64,000 bases of DNA, from positions 1-64,000 of the forward strand of contig UQGP01000007.1 in assembly GCA_900540625.1 (NCBI GenBank), read 5' to 3'. Below the pieces are notes generated by a model. It made no database searches. It worked only from the letters and a program-made list of their open reading frames with translations, and was not told where the DNA came from. The position numbers and the translations under genes are program-made. This stretch comes from an uncultured Porphyromonadaceae bacterium. GTDB taxonomy: Bacteria > Bacteroidota > Bacteroidia > Bacteroidales > Muribaculaceae. Below are positions 17,947 to 26,802 of the stretch, piece by piece (position 1 is the stretch's first letter; each line of letters begins with the position of its first letter).

Positions 17947-19296
17947 ATGAGATTCTTCGAGACCTTAAAAAACATTTGGACAATCGAAGAGCTGCGCAAG
18001 AGGCTCCTCATCACGGTCCTGTTGGTACTTATATACCGACTGGGCTGTTATGTCGTGCTTCCCGGCGTGTCTCCGGCTGCCATAGATGCACTGTCTAAAT
18101 TCACCAATAAGACAGGCATGATGCAGCTGCTCGATATGTTCTCCGGCGGTGCGTTCTCTCAGGCATCAATCTTTGCCTTGGGTATCATGCCCTACATCAC
18201 CGCCTCCATCGTCATCCAGCTCCTCGGCATGGTGCTTCCTTCGTTCCAGAAGATGCAGCGTGAAGGCGAGAGCGGACGTCAGAAACTGACCCAGTACACC
18301 CGTTATTTGACAGTGCTGATTCTGCTGCTGCAGGCTCCCGCATATCTGGTCAACCTTCAGTACCAGTTTGCTCAGGCCAACGGCGCTGCAGCCGCATCCT
18401 TCGGGTTCTGGAACATCGTCTACCTGACCATCATCCTTGCTGCCGGCTCCATGTTTATCATGTGGTTGGGCGAGCGTATCACCGACCGTGGTATTGGCAA
18501 CGGTATCTCCTTCATCATCTTGGTAGGTATCATTGCCCGACTCCCATCGGCATTGTTCTACGAATTCACATCCCGTCTGCCCGGTACCAGTGGTAGCGAA
18601 GGCGGTCTGGTGATGTTCATCGTCGAAATCGTGCTGCTGTTTGCCGTTACCATCGGAGCCGTGCTTCTGGTGCAGGGAACACGCAAGGTGCCCGTACAAT
18701 ACGCCAAGCGTATCGTCGGCAACCGTCAGTACGGTGGCGCACGCCAGTACATACCTTTGAAAGTCAACGCAGCCGGTGTGATGCCTATCATCTTTGCTCA
18801 GGCAATCATGTTTATACCCATCACGCTGGTAGGTTTCGCGAGCGACGGTTCGGGTCTTGTGCAAGCACTGACCGATATCAATGGTTTCTGGTACAACTTC
18901 ATCTTCTTCCTGATGATTGTCGCCTTCACCTACTTCTATACCGCCATCACGGTGCGTCCCACCCAGATGGCCGAAGATATGAAGCGCAACAACGGATTCA
19001 TCCCCGGCGTAAAACCCGGCAAGAAGACGGCCGAGTACCTCGACACCATTATGAGCCGCATCACCCTGCCCGGATCCATCTTCCTGGGTATCGTTGCAAT
19101 CCTTCCCGCTTTTGCCCGTTTCTTCGGCATCAGCCAGAACTTTGCTCAGTTCTTCGGCGGCACATCCCTGCTGATTATGGTAGGTGTTGTGCTTGACACC
19201 CTGCAGCAAATCGAGTCGCACCTGATGATGCACCACTATGACGGCCTTATGAAAGAAGGCAAGATCAAAGGTCGCACGACAGGCTCGGCATATTGA
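17947..19296 (+). CDS. secY: preprotein translocase subunit SecY
   Basis: Central channel of the Sec translocon in the inner membrane. 449 residues with ten hydrophobic segments; 'YRLGCYVVLPGV', the plug-region 'MFSGGAFSQASIFALGIMPY' and 'MIVAFTYFYTAITV' are present, as are the basic cytoplasmic loops. Encoded inside the spc section, as in most bacteria. Followed by map after 100 bases containing a perfect hairpin. Confidence 0.97.
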   Translation: MRFFETLKNIWTIEELRKRLLITVLLVLIYRLGCYVVLPGVSPAAIDALSKFTNKTGMMQLLDMFSGGAFSQASIFALGIMPYITASIVIQLLGMVLPSFQKMQREGESGRQKLTQYTRYLTVLILLLQAPAYLVNLQYQFAQANGAAAASFGFWNIVYLTIILAAGSMFIMWLGERITDRGIGNGISFIILVGIIARLPSALFYEFTSRLPGTSGSEGGLVMFIVEIVLLFAVTIGAVLLVQGTRKVPVQYAKRIVGNRQYGGARQYIPLKVNAAGVMPIIFAQAIMFIPITLVGFASDGSGLVQALTDINGFWYNFIFFLMIVAFTYFYTAITVRPTQMAEDMKRNNGFIPGVKPGKKTAEYLDTIMSRITLPGSIFLGIVAILPAFARFFGISQNFAQFFGGTSLLIMVGVVLDTLQQIESHLMMHHYDGLMKEGKIKGRTTGSAY

Positions 19297-19319
19297 TACA
19301 ACCAAACTACCGCAGTGCC

Positions 19320-19345
19320 GCGGACGGGCATACAGACCCGTCCGC
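19320..19345 (+). other. perfect hairpin in the secY-map spacer
   Basis: GCGGACGGG (19320-19328), loop of 8, CCCGTCCGC (19337-19345). No U tract. Confidence 0.6.
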
Positions 19346-19396
19346 AGACACGGCGGCGACAACATCAGATAACCACCACCACAAAACAACGCCACA

Positions 19397-20179
19397 ATGA
19401 TCAAGCTTAAGACCCCGCAAGAAATCGAGCAGATGCTTCCGGCCTGCGACCTGACCGCCAGGACGCTGGGCGAGATAGCTCGCTGGATAGCGCCCGGGGT
19501 TACGACCCAGCGCTTGGACACTATCGCCCGCGAATTTATCCACGACAACGGCGGCATACCGGCCTGCCTCGGCTACGAAGGCTTCCCCGGCACGCTGTGC
19601 ATCGAAGTCAACGATGTCATCGTTCACGGATTTCCGTCGGCATACACCCTGCGCGAAGGCGATATCATAGGCACCGATTTGGTGGTAGCCAAAGACGGCT
19701 TCATGGGTGACTCGTGCTACACCTTCGCCGTAGGCGAGGTAGACCCCGAGGTGATGGCTCTGTGCCGTACCACCAAGGAGTCTTTGTACGTAGGCATCGA
19801 GGCATGTCGTGCCGGCCACCGCATAGGCGATATAAGCAACGCCGTGCAGACCTACTGCGAGCGTCGCGGATACAGCGTCGTTCGCGAGATGTGCGGACAC
19901 GGTATCGGTCGCGATATGCACGAAGACCCCGAAGTTCCCAACTACGGACGTCGCGGCACCGGACCGGTGATACGCAACGGTATGTGCATCTGCATCGAAC
20001 CCATGATAAATATGGGAAGCCGCAATATCGTTATCGCCCAAGACGGATGGACCTGCCGCACTCGCGACCATCGTCCGTCGGCACACTACGAACACACTAT
20101 GGCCATAGTCAACGGCGAGACACGAGTGCTGACATCCTTTGAATATATCCGCGAAGCCCTTGGCGAGCGATTTATCTGA
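19397..20179 (+). CDS. map: type I methionine aminopeptidase
   Basis: Removes the initiator Met from nascent proteins; metal-dependent, cytoplasmic. 260 residues, no N-terminal extension. Metal ligands and substrate His are visible: the Asp pair in 'GTDLVVAKDGFMGDS', His in 'CGHGIGRDMHEDP', Glu in 'CIEPMI' and Glu in 'YEHTMAI'. Position after secY and before infA is common in bacteria. Confidence 0.96.
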   Translation: MIKLKTPQEIEQMLPACDLTARTLGEIARWIAPGVTTQRLDTIAREFIHDNGGIPACLGYEGFPGTLCIEVNDVIVHGFPSAYTLREGDIIGTDLVVAKDGFMGDSCYTFAVGEVDPEVMALCRTTKESLYVGIEACRAGHRIGDISNAVQTYCERRGYSVVREMCGHGIGRDMHEDPEVPNYGRRGTGPVIRNGMCICIEPMINMGSRNIVIAQDGWTCRTRDHRPSAHYEHTMAIVNGETRVLTSFEYIREALGERFI

Positions 20180-20252
20180 AACGAGTCGCCGTAAAAGCGT
20201 ACAAAAAAGCACCACACAACACCACAAGCAATACTTAACAGCAACACCATTT

Positions 20253-20471
20253 ATGGCAAAACAGGCAGCAATAGAACAGGACGGCACCATCGTGGAGGCC
20301 CTATCCAACGCAATGTTCCGCGTCGAGCTCGAAAACGGGCATCAGATCACGGCACACATCTCCGGCAAGATGCGTATGCACTACATCAAAATCCTTCCCG
20401 GGGACAAAGTGCGTGTCGAGATGTCTCCGTACGACCTGAGCAAAGGACGCATAGCCTTCCGCTACAAGTAA
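20253..20471 (+). CDS. infA: translation initiation factor IF-1
   Basis: OB-fold factor that binds the 30S A site during initiation. 72 residues from MAKQAAIEQDGTIVEALS; 'GHQITAHISGKMRMHYIKIL' and 'YDLSKGRIAFRYK' are typical. The frame is open 38 codons upstream, but that part overlaps map and has no family character. Confidence 0.96.
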   Translation: MAKQAAIEQDGTIVEALSNAMFRVELENGHQITAHISGKMRMHYIKILPGDKVRVEMSPYDLSKGRIAFRYK

Positions 20472-20571
20472 GCATTGTAAAGGTGTAACCCCGGACGGCG
20501 TCCGCACACCATTCGGCACCACCGGGCAATAATCCGACAAAAACAACGTAAACTATAATACTAAAAGAACA

Positions 20572-20688
20572 ATGAAAGTACGAGCTTCAATCAAAAAACG
20601 CACGCCCGACAGCAAAATCGTCCGTCGTAAGGGTCGGCTGTATGTGATCAATAAAAAAAATCCCAAATTAAAAATGCGTCAAGGATAA
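20572..20688 (+). CDS. rpmJ: 50S ribosomal protein L36, zinc-free form
   Basis: 38 residues, MKVRASIKKRTPDSKIVRRK then 'GRLYVINKKNPKLKMRQG'. The Cys/His zinc ligands of the classical form are replaced by Thr, Ser and Asn. Correct position between infA and rpsM. Confidence 0.95.
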   Translation: MKVRASIKKRTPDSKIVRRKGRLYVINKKNPKLKMRQG

Positions 20689-20735
20689 TTTTTTATTAAA
20701 TCCAACCGCACCAACACAACAACAGAACCACACAT

Positions 20736-21116
20736 ATGGCAGTAAGAATCGTGGGAGTTGACCTCCCCCAAAACAAAAGAGGTGAAATCGCACTGACCTA
20801 CATCTTCGGCATAGGCCGTAGCTCGGCCAAGAGCATCTTGGAAAAAGCCGGCGTAGATGTCAACATCAAAGTAAAAGACTGGAGCGACGAACAGGCCGCA
20901 AAAGTCCGCGAAGTGATAGGCAGCGATTACAAAGTAGAAGGCGACCTGCGCAGCGAAATCCAGCTGAACATCAAGCGTCTCATGGACATAGGATGCTATC
21001 GCGGTATCCGTCACCGTAACGGTCTTCCCGTGCGCGGTCAGTCCACCAAGAACAACGCACGTACCCGCAAGGGCCGTAAGAAAACCGTCGCCAACAAAAA
21101 GAAAGCTACTAAATAA
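20736..21116 (+). CDS. rpsM: 30S ribosomal protein S13
   Basis: Head protein contacting P-site tRNA. 126 residues, MAVRIVGVDLPQNKRGEIAL, with 'TYIFGIGRSSAKSILEKAGV' and the C-terminal 'RGQSTKNNARTRKGRKK'. Starts the alpha section. Confidence 0.97.
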   Translation: MAVRIVGVDLPQNKRGEIALTYIFGIGRSSAKSILEKAGVDVNIKVKDWSDEQAAKVREVIGSDYKVEGDLRSEIQLNIKRLMDIGCYRGIRHRNGLPVRGQSTKNNARTRKGRKKTVANKKKATK

Positions 21117-21134
21117 TAACAACACCATCCAATT

Positions 21135-21524
21135 ATGGCAAAGAAAACAGTCGCAGCTAAGAAGAGAAACGTCAAAGTCAGCGCCGAAGGCCAGCTTCAC
21201 GTACACTCCTCTTTCAACAACATCATCGTTTGCCTTGCCAACAGCGAAGGCCAGGTTATCTCCTGGTCGTCGGCAGGCAAAATGGGCTTCAGAGGCTCGA
21301 AGAAGAATACCCCTTACGCTGCTCAGATGGCAGCGCAAGACTGCGCCAAGACCGCTTATGACCTGGGTCTGCGCAAGGTAAAAGCATACGTCAAGGGACC
21401 CGGCAACGGACGCGAATCCGCCATCCGTACCATCCACGGAGCCGGCATCGAAGTAACCGAGATTATCGACGTTACGCCGCTGCCGCACAACGGCTGCCGT
21501 CCTCCCAAACGTCGCCGCGTATAA
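21135..21524 (+). CDS. rpsK: 30S ribosomal protein S11
   Basis: Platform protein near the Shine-Dalgarno helix of 16S rRNA. 129 residues; 'HVHSSFNNIIVCLANSEGQV' and the C-terminal 'VTPLPHNGCRPPKRRRV' are diagnostic. Followed by a long 378-base spacer before rpsD. Confidence 0.97.
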   Translation: MAKKTVAAKKRNVKVSAEGQLHVHSSFNNIIVCLANSEGQVISWSSAGKMGFRGSKKNTPYAAQMAAQDCAKTAYDLGLRKVKAYVKGPGNGRESAIRTIHGAGIEVTEIIDVTPLPHNGCRPPKRRRV

Positions 21525-21902
21525 TGCGGAGAGCGTCAAGACGACACTACCACACAGCCGGCAATGCCACGGGTGCAGCGGCACCGCGAGGCATAACCGA
21601 AGCGAATACCTTTTAGTACATAGCATACACATCAACAACAACCGACGATAGTGTGAATGCCGTCCGCCATCGAGTGGAGGCAAAGGCCGGGGCAGGCCGG
21701 CACACATAAGTGCAGGCACGACGTCCCCAACCGCGCAAGTCCGCACGGGCATCGCGGCCAGTGAAGGGTCACAACGAACATCACCTCTCTGTGACTGCGG
21801 CTGCACAACCGTGAAACGCTATGCGGAACACTACCGGAAGCGCACGAGCGCCCCGCGCCACACACCACCATCAAATATTCAACCATACAAGATAATAAAA
21901 CA
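21525..21902 (+). other. 378-base spacer rpsK-rpsD
   Basis: GC-rich, no gene supported. A two-part stem lies at 21564-21594 (ATGCC with GGCAT outside, GGTGC with GCACC inside, loop AGCG). S4 regulates the alpha operon in other bacteria, so a regulatory structure is conceivable, but no consensus was recognised. Confidence 0.5.
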
Positions 21903-22508
21903 ATGGCAAGATATACCGGTCCTAAGACCAAAATCGCCCGTAAATTCGGTGAGCCCATCTTCGGCCCCGACAAAGTCCAGGCAAGACGCAACTTCCCCCC
22001 GGGCCAGCACGGACAAAACCGTCGCCGCAAAACCAGCGAGTACGGCGTCCAGCTACGTGAAAAGCAAAAAGCTAAATACACCTACGGTGTACTTGAGAAA
22101 CAATTCCGCAACCTCTTCACCAAGGCTTCCTCGATGAAGGGTATTACCGGTGAAATCCTGCTTCAGCTTCTCGAGTCCCGTCTGGACAACGTTGTATACC
22201 GTCTGGGTATCGCCCGCACTCGTGCAGCTGCACGTCAGATAGTGCTCCACCGTCACATCGTGGTCAACGGTGCCATCGTCAACATCCCCTCCTACCAGGT
22301 TAAGCCCGGTGACGTTGTGGGTGTACGCGAGAAATCCAAATCGCTGGAAGTGATAGCCGACAACCTCGCCGGTTTCAACCACAGCAAGTATCCCTGGATC
22401 GAATGGGACGAAAGCCTCAAGAGCGGCAAATTCCTGCACGTTCCCGCACGTGAGGACATCCCCGAAAACATCAAGGAGCAGCTCATCGTCGAGCTCTACT
22501 CCAAGTAA
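21903..22508 (+). CDS. rpsD: 30S ribosomal protein S4
   Basis: Primary 16S rRNA binder and fidelity protein. 201 residues, MARYTGPKTKIARKFGEPI. S4 RNA-binding domain with 'RLDNVVYRLGIARTRAAARQ' and 'VLHRHIVVNGAIVNIPSYQV'. The N-terminal zinc cysteines of some S4 forms are absent. Confidence 0.97.
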   Translation: MARYTGPKTKIARKFGEPIFGPDKVQARRNFPPGQHGQNRRRKTSEYGVQLREKQKAKYTYGVLEKQFRNLFTKASSMKGITGEILLQLLESRLDNVVYRLGIARTRAAARQIVLHRHIVVNGAIVNIPSYQVKPGDVVGVREKSKSLEVIADNLAGFNHSKYPWIEWDESLKSGKFLHVPAREDIPENIKEQLIVELYSK

Positions 22509-22532
22509 TAAATACTAAAAACGACCCGATCC

Positions 22533-23525
22533 ATGGCTATCTTACAATTCCAAAAGCCCGACAAAGTCCTGATGCTTGAAGCAGACAACTTCTACGGCAA
22601 ATTCGAGTTCAAACCCTTGGAACCCGGCTATGGCATCACTGTGGGCAACGCGCTACGGCGTGTGCTTCTCTCCTCCTTGGAGGGCTTCGCCATTTCGTCG
22701 ATACGTATCGACGGCGTTAAACACGAGTTTGACACCATCCCCGGCGTCAAAGAAGATGTCACCAACATCATCCTCAACCTCAAGAAGGTAGACCTGCGCC
22801 AGGTTGTCGAGGACCACGAAGACGAAAAAGTCACCATTACCGTCTCGGGCACCGAAATATTTACGGCCGGAGACATAGGTAAGGCTTTGACCAGCTTCCA
22901 GGTGCTCAACCCCGAACAGGTGATATGCCATCTGGATGCCGATGCAAGTTTCACTATCGTGCTGACAATCAATAAGGGTCGCGGATGGGTGCCTGCCGAA
23001 GAGCAGGAAATCGCTGACGACGATGTCAATATCCTCGCCATCGACTCCATCTATACGCCCATAAAGAACGTCAAATACACCATAGAGAACTTCCGTGTCG
23101 ATCAAAAGACCGACTACGACAAGCTTATCCTCGAAATCACCACTAACGGATCGATACATCCCAAGGATGCCCTCAAAGAGGCTGCACGCATCCTCATCCA
23201 TCACTTTGCGCTGTTCTCCGACGAGAAGATTACTATTGATGCTCCCGAGACCGGCGAAAGCGATGAATTCGATGAAGAAGTGCTGCATATGCGTCAACTG
23301 CTCAAGACCAAACTCGTAGATATGGAACTGAGCGTACGCGCACTCAATTGCCTCAAGAGCGCCGAGGTCGAGACTTTGGGCGAACTTGTACAGTTCAACA
23401 AAAATGACCTGCTCAAGTTCCGCAACTTCGGTAAGAAGTCGCTGACCGAGCTTGACGATTTCCTCGCAAGCATGAACCTGTCCTTCGGCATGGACATTTC
23501 AAAATACAAACTGGATAAAGAGTAA
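22533..23525 (+). CDS. rpoA: DNA-directed RNA polymerase subunit alpha
   Basis: Assembly platform of RNA polymerase and contact point for activators. 330 residues: N-terminal dimerisation domain with 'EPGYGITVGNALRRVLLSSL', a linker with an acidic stretch (ESDEFDEEV), and a C-terminal domain with 'LGELVQFNKNDLLKFRNFGK'. Standard place between rpsD and rplQ. Confidence 0.97.
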   Translation: MAILQFQKPDKVLMLEADNFYGKFEFKPLEPGYGITVGNALRRVLLSSLEGFAISSIRIDGVKHEFDTIPGVKEDVTNIILNLKKVDLRQVVEDHEDEKVTITVSGTEIFTAGDIGKALTSFQVLNPEQVICHLDADASFTIVLTINKGRGWVPAEEQEIADDDVNILAIDSIYTPIKNVKYTIENFRVDQKTDYDKLILEITTNGSIHPKDALKEAARILIHHFALFSDEKITIDAPETGESDEFDEEVLHMRQLLKTKLVDMELSVRALNCLKSAEVETLGELVQFNKNDLLKFRNFGKKSLTELDDFLASMNLSFGMDISKYKLDKE

Positions 23526-23533
23526 CATTCACG

Positions 23534-24034
23534 ATGAGACACAATAAAAAATTCAACCATCTTAGCCGCACCAAGGCACATCGCGATGCCCTCTTGGCTA
23601 ATATGACCACCTCGCTGATTATGCACAAACGCATATTCACCACCTTGGCCAAAGCCAAAGCCCTGCGCGTGTACGCCGAGCCGCTGATCAACCGCGCCAA
23701 AGAAGACACCACTCCCAATCGTCGTCTTGTTTTTGCACACCTGCAGAACAAGGAAGCCGTTAAGGAACTCTTCGGCGAAATCGCAACCAAGATTGCTACC
23801 CGTCCCGGTGGCTACACTCGTATTCTCAAAACCGGCAACCGTCTGGGTGACAACGCCAAGACTTGCTTCATCGAGTTGGTAGACTACAACGAGACAATGG
23901 TTAAGGCCGGCAAGGAAGAGAAGAAGAAAACCACTCGCCGCAGCCGCCGCAAAGCCGCTCCCGCAGCTGAAGCACCTGCAGCTGAGGCTCCCGTAGCAGA
24001 GGCACCCGCTGCCGAAGCTCCCGCAGCTGAATAA
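23534..24034 (+). CDS. rplQ: 50S ribosomal protein L17 with Ala/Glu/Pro tail
   Basis: Tunnel-exit protein. The core (residues 1-120) is normal: MRHNKKFNHLSRTKAHRDAL, 'NRLGDNAKTCFIELVDYNE'. The remaining 45 or so residues are a low-complexity tail with a basic part (KKKTTRRSRRK) and an APAAEAP repeat. Similar tails occur on L17 in Bacteroidota. Last gene of the operon; a strong terminator follows. Confidence 0.96.
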   Translation: MRHNKKFNHLSRTKAHRDALLANMTTSLIMHKRIFTTLAKAKALRVYAEPLINRAKEDTTPNRRLVFAHLQNKEAVKELFGEIATKIATRPGGYTRILKTGNRLGDNAKTCFIELVDYNETMVKAGKEEKKKTTRRSRRKAAPAAEAPAAEAPVAEAPAAEAPAAE

Positions 24035-24058
24035 TCCGATAAACGGATATCAATACAC

Positions 24059-24105
24059 ACATGCGACATGCGATGCCGTAAGGCATTGCGTGTCGTATGT
24101 TTTTT
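24059..24105 (+). terminator. terminator of the ribosomal operon
   Basis: 19-base arms (24059-24077 and 24082-24100) that pair throughout with three G-U wobbles, tetraloop GTAA, then six T (24100-24105). Confidence 0.9.
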
Positions 24106-24217
24106 ATGGCAAAAGGGCACGAATCGGAGTTTGACCGAAAAAAGTGAGCGAAATCGGCCGAAGGGTAGGGCATAAGTGATAAATTATTTGTAATTTCGTA
24201 GTCTAAGACACAGATAT

Positions 24218-25579
24218 ATGGAATTGGATACACTGACTGCGATTTCGCCCATCGACGGCCGCTATCGGGATAAATGCTCCCGCCTGGCCGAGTATTTTTC
24301 AGAGTTTGCATTGATACGCTACCGACTGAGGGTAGAAGTAGAGTATTTTATATCTCTGACACGTCTGGGTATGCCACAGATTGCGGCATTAAGCCAAGAA
24401 GATGAACGGCGTATGCGCTCGCTGTATCGCGACTTTACAATCGAGGATGCGACGCGCATAAAGGACATCGAAAAGGTGACCAACCATGACGTAAAAGCAG
24501 TCGAATACTTTATCAAGGAACGCATGGACGCCATGTCCGTGAATGCCAATAAAGAATTCGTACACTTCGGCCTCACATCACAGGATATCAACAATACGGC
24601 GGTGCCAATGTCGCTGCGTGAAGCCCTGCACGAGGCGTATATACCCGCTTTGGACGCCCTGATAGAGCATCTGAAGACCTTGGCGCACGAGTGGCGCGAC
24701 CTCCCCATGCTGGCGCGTACGCACGGCCAGCCCGCATCGCCCACCACGCTCGGCAAAGAAATATACGTCTACGTAAGCCGTCTCGAGAGCCAGAAACGTC
24801 AACTTCTAACCGTCCCCGTATCAGGCAAATTCGGCGGCGCCACAGGCAACTTTAATGCACATCGTGCGGCCTTCCCCGATGTCGATTGGCAGACTTTTGC
24901 GGCCGGCTTCCTGCGCGACACCCTCGGTATAGAGCGTGAGCCGTGGACCACGCAAATATCCAACTACGACAATATGGCCGCCATGATGGACGCTATGCGC
25001 CGCATCAATACCATCATCCTGGACTTAGACCGCGATATGTGGATGTACATATCTATGGACTACTTCAAACAACGTATACGCGAGGGCGAGGTAGGGTCGT
25101 CGGCTATGCCCCATAAGGTAAATCCCATAGACTTCGAGAACAGCGAAGGCAATCTCGGCGTAGCCAATGCCTTGCTGGCTCATCTTGCCTCCAAATTGCC
25201 GGTATCCCGCCTTCAGCGCGATCTTACGGACAGCACCGTGCTGCGTAATATCGGCGTTCCAATGGCGCACACGCTCATAGCAATAGCCTCCACCGAGAAA
25301 GGTTTGGGCAAGTTGTTGCTGAACCGCGAAGCTATTGATGCCGACCTTGACGCGATGTGGAGCGTGGTGGCCGAGGGAATCCAAACCATCCTTCGTCGCG
25401 AAGGATATCCTAACCCATACGAAGCTCTCAAGGCTTTGACCCGCACCAACCACGTCGTGACAGCTCGAACCATAGCCGACTTTATCGACAGCCTTGACGT
25501 ACCCGAGGACGTGCGTGCACGCCTGCATCAACTGACGCCACGTACATACGTGGGGTACACCATAAGCGATAGGCAGTAA
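24218..25579 (+). CDS. purB: adenylosuccinate lyase
   Basis: Cleaves SAICAR and adenylosuccinate, releasing fumarate, in purine synthesis. 453 residues. The superfamily signature loop 'GEVGSSAMPHKVNPIDFENS' is intact, along with 'FVHFGLTSQDINNTAVPMS' and 'ARTHGQPASPTTLGKEI'. Probably its own transcription unit, since a terminator lies just upstream; no clear promoter match was found. Confidence 0.96.
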   Translation: MELDTLTAISPIDGRYRDKCSRLAEYFSEFALIRYRLRVEVEYFISLTRLGMPQIAALSQEDERRMRSLYRDFTIEDATRIKDIEKVTNHDVKAVEYFIKERMDAMSVNANKEFVHFGLTSQDINNTAVPMSLREALHEAYIPALDALIEHLKTLAHEWRDLPMLARTHGQPASPTTLGKEIYVYVSRLESQKRQLLTVPVSGKFGGATGNFNAHRAAFPDVDWQTFAAGFLRDTLGIEREPWTTQISNYDNMAAMMDAMRRINTIILDLDRDMWMYISMDYFKQRIREGEVGSSAMPHKVNPIDFENSEGNLGVANALLAHLASKLPVSRLQRDLTDSTVLRNIGVPMAHTLIAIASTEKGLGKLLLNREAIDADLDAMWSVVAEGIQTILRREGYPNPYEALKALTRTNHVVTARTIADFIDSLDVPEDVRARLHQLTPRTYVGYTISDRQ

Positions 25580-25695
25580 ACGATGCACACCGGTGTGCGC
25601 ATACTCGAATAAGCAATCGCTGTCGGTGTAAAAGCTTTCGACGACAAATACTTACAAAAGAAACATACACACAATAATAAACACGAATAACAATT

Positions 25696-26118
25696 ATGAA
25701 ACGTATTGTATTTTCCCTTATGCTGGCATTGATAAGCCTTGTCAGCGCATCCGCAATGACAATGACTGAATTCATGGCTAAATACAAGGCCGCCGAAGGC
25801 ATCAATGATGTCACCGCAATGGCCGGTCCTTCGCTCCTGGAAGAAGGCATCAGCGATGGAACCATACTCATGGGTCAGTTGGACGCAGCTGCTATCGATG
25901 GCATTAAAACCGACCTCGCCACCATCCCCGAAGAAAATCAGGTTGCAGCCGTAAACGGCGACAACGGCGAATTTTTGGCCCTATGTCAAAACCCTACAGA
26001 CAAGGAAGATATTATCTATATCCTGATGGTCACAATCAAGGATAATGCAGTAATGCTCATTGACGGTGTGTGCAACAAATCCAAATTTGATCAGACCGTT
26101 AGCGAAATATCCAAGTAA
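25696..26118 (+). CDS. small secreted protein of unknown function
   Basis: 140 residues. A signal peptide is clear (MKRIVFSLMLALISLVSASA, cleavage near residue 20). The mature part has mixed alpha/beta character, with one Cys in 'LALCQNP' and another in 'DGVCNKSK', and ends with a helix. I do not recognise a family. It is likely periplasmic or exported, and lies 116 bases after purB and 18 before the kinase-like gene, with which it may be co-transcribed. Confidence 0.75.
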   Translation: MKRIVFSLMLALISLVSASAMTMTEFMAKYKAAEGINDVTAMAGPSLLEEGISDGTILMGQLDAAAIDGIKTDLATIPEENQVAAVNGDNGEFLALCQNPTDKEDIIYILMVTIKDNAVMLIDGVCNKSKFDQTVSEISK

Positions 26119-26136
26119 CAGCAAACTTCCAAAACA

Positions 26137-26781
26137 ATGGTCACTCCGGATATAGTAGTCACCATAGGGCGACAGATGGGCAGCGGCGGCCACGAACTCG
26201 GCCGTCGTCTGGCCTCACGCCTCGGCATCGAATTCTATGACAAAGAATTGCTGATGCAGGCTGCATGTGACGCCGGACTGTGCCCCGACTTCTTCCGCGA
26301 CAGCGACGAGAAGCGACCCAGTTTTGCCGGCGGATTCTTCGCAAGTTTTCCCGGAGCCAGTCCTATGGCGTACTATGATGCCGGAGGCTTTGGCGGCGGA
26401 GACGATGCCCTCTATAAGGCCCAATGCGACTTTGTACGTCGTGTCGCCTCGCGCGGGTCATGCGTCATCGTAGGACGCAGTGCCGACTACATCCTGCGCG
26501 ACCATCCGCGTGTAGCCAGCATCTTTGTCAGCGCCACCAAGGACGACTGCATCGAGCGCGTGCGCAAGCGTCGTCCCGAAGTGTCTGCCGATCAGGCACG
26601 CACCATTGTCGAAAAAACCGACAAAGCTCGTGCCGCCTTCTACAACTTCTACAGCGACAAGCAGTGGGGCGAAGCCGCCTCGTACGACCTTGCCGTCAGT
26701 ACCTCGGCTATGGATATCGATGACCTGGTAGAGGTAGTGACCGCCTACCTACAGCGCCGCTTTGATATACAAATCAACTAA
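26137..26781 (+). CDS. cytidylate-kinase-like protein
   Basis: 214 residues of the cytidylate-kinase-like P-loop family. N-terminal strand and loop 'IVVTIGRQMGSGGHELGRRL' is the modified P-loop of this family, followed by 'LGIEFYDKELL', a DxD-poor lid, and 'GSCVIVGRSADYILRDHP' and 'SIFVSATKDDCIERV'. The family is common in Bacteroidales and Clostridia; its substrate is not established, and it is distinct from the canonical cmk. Confidence 0.85.
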   Translation: MVTPDIVVTIGRQMGSGGHELGRRLASRLGIEFYDKELLMQAACDAGLCPDFFRDSDEKRPSFAGGFFASFPGASPMAYYDAGGFGGGDDALYKAQCDFVRRVASRGSCVIVGRSADYILRDHPRVASIFVSATKDDCIERVRKRRPEVSADQARTIVEKTDKARAAFYNFYSDKQWGEAASYDLAVSTSAMDIDDLVEVVTAYLQRRFDIQIN

Positions 26782-26802
26782 CCGACAGAAAAATACACAA
26801 CC

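Noticed and set aside
24181..24198. Promoter for purB (TTTG and TAATTTCG)
   Set aside because: The two elements abut instead of being 19-21 bases apart, and the -7 box has a mismatch.
25585..25598. Palindrome GCACACCGGTGTGC after purB
   Set aside because: No loop and no T tract; too short to call a terminator or operator.
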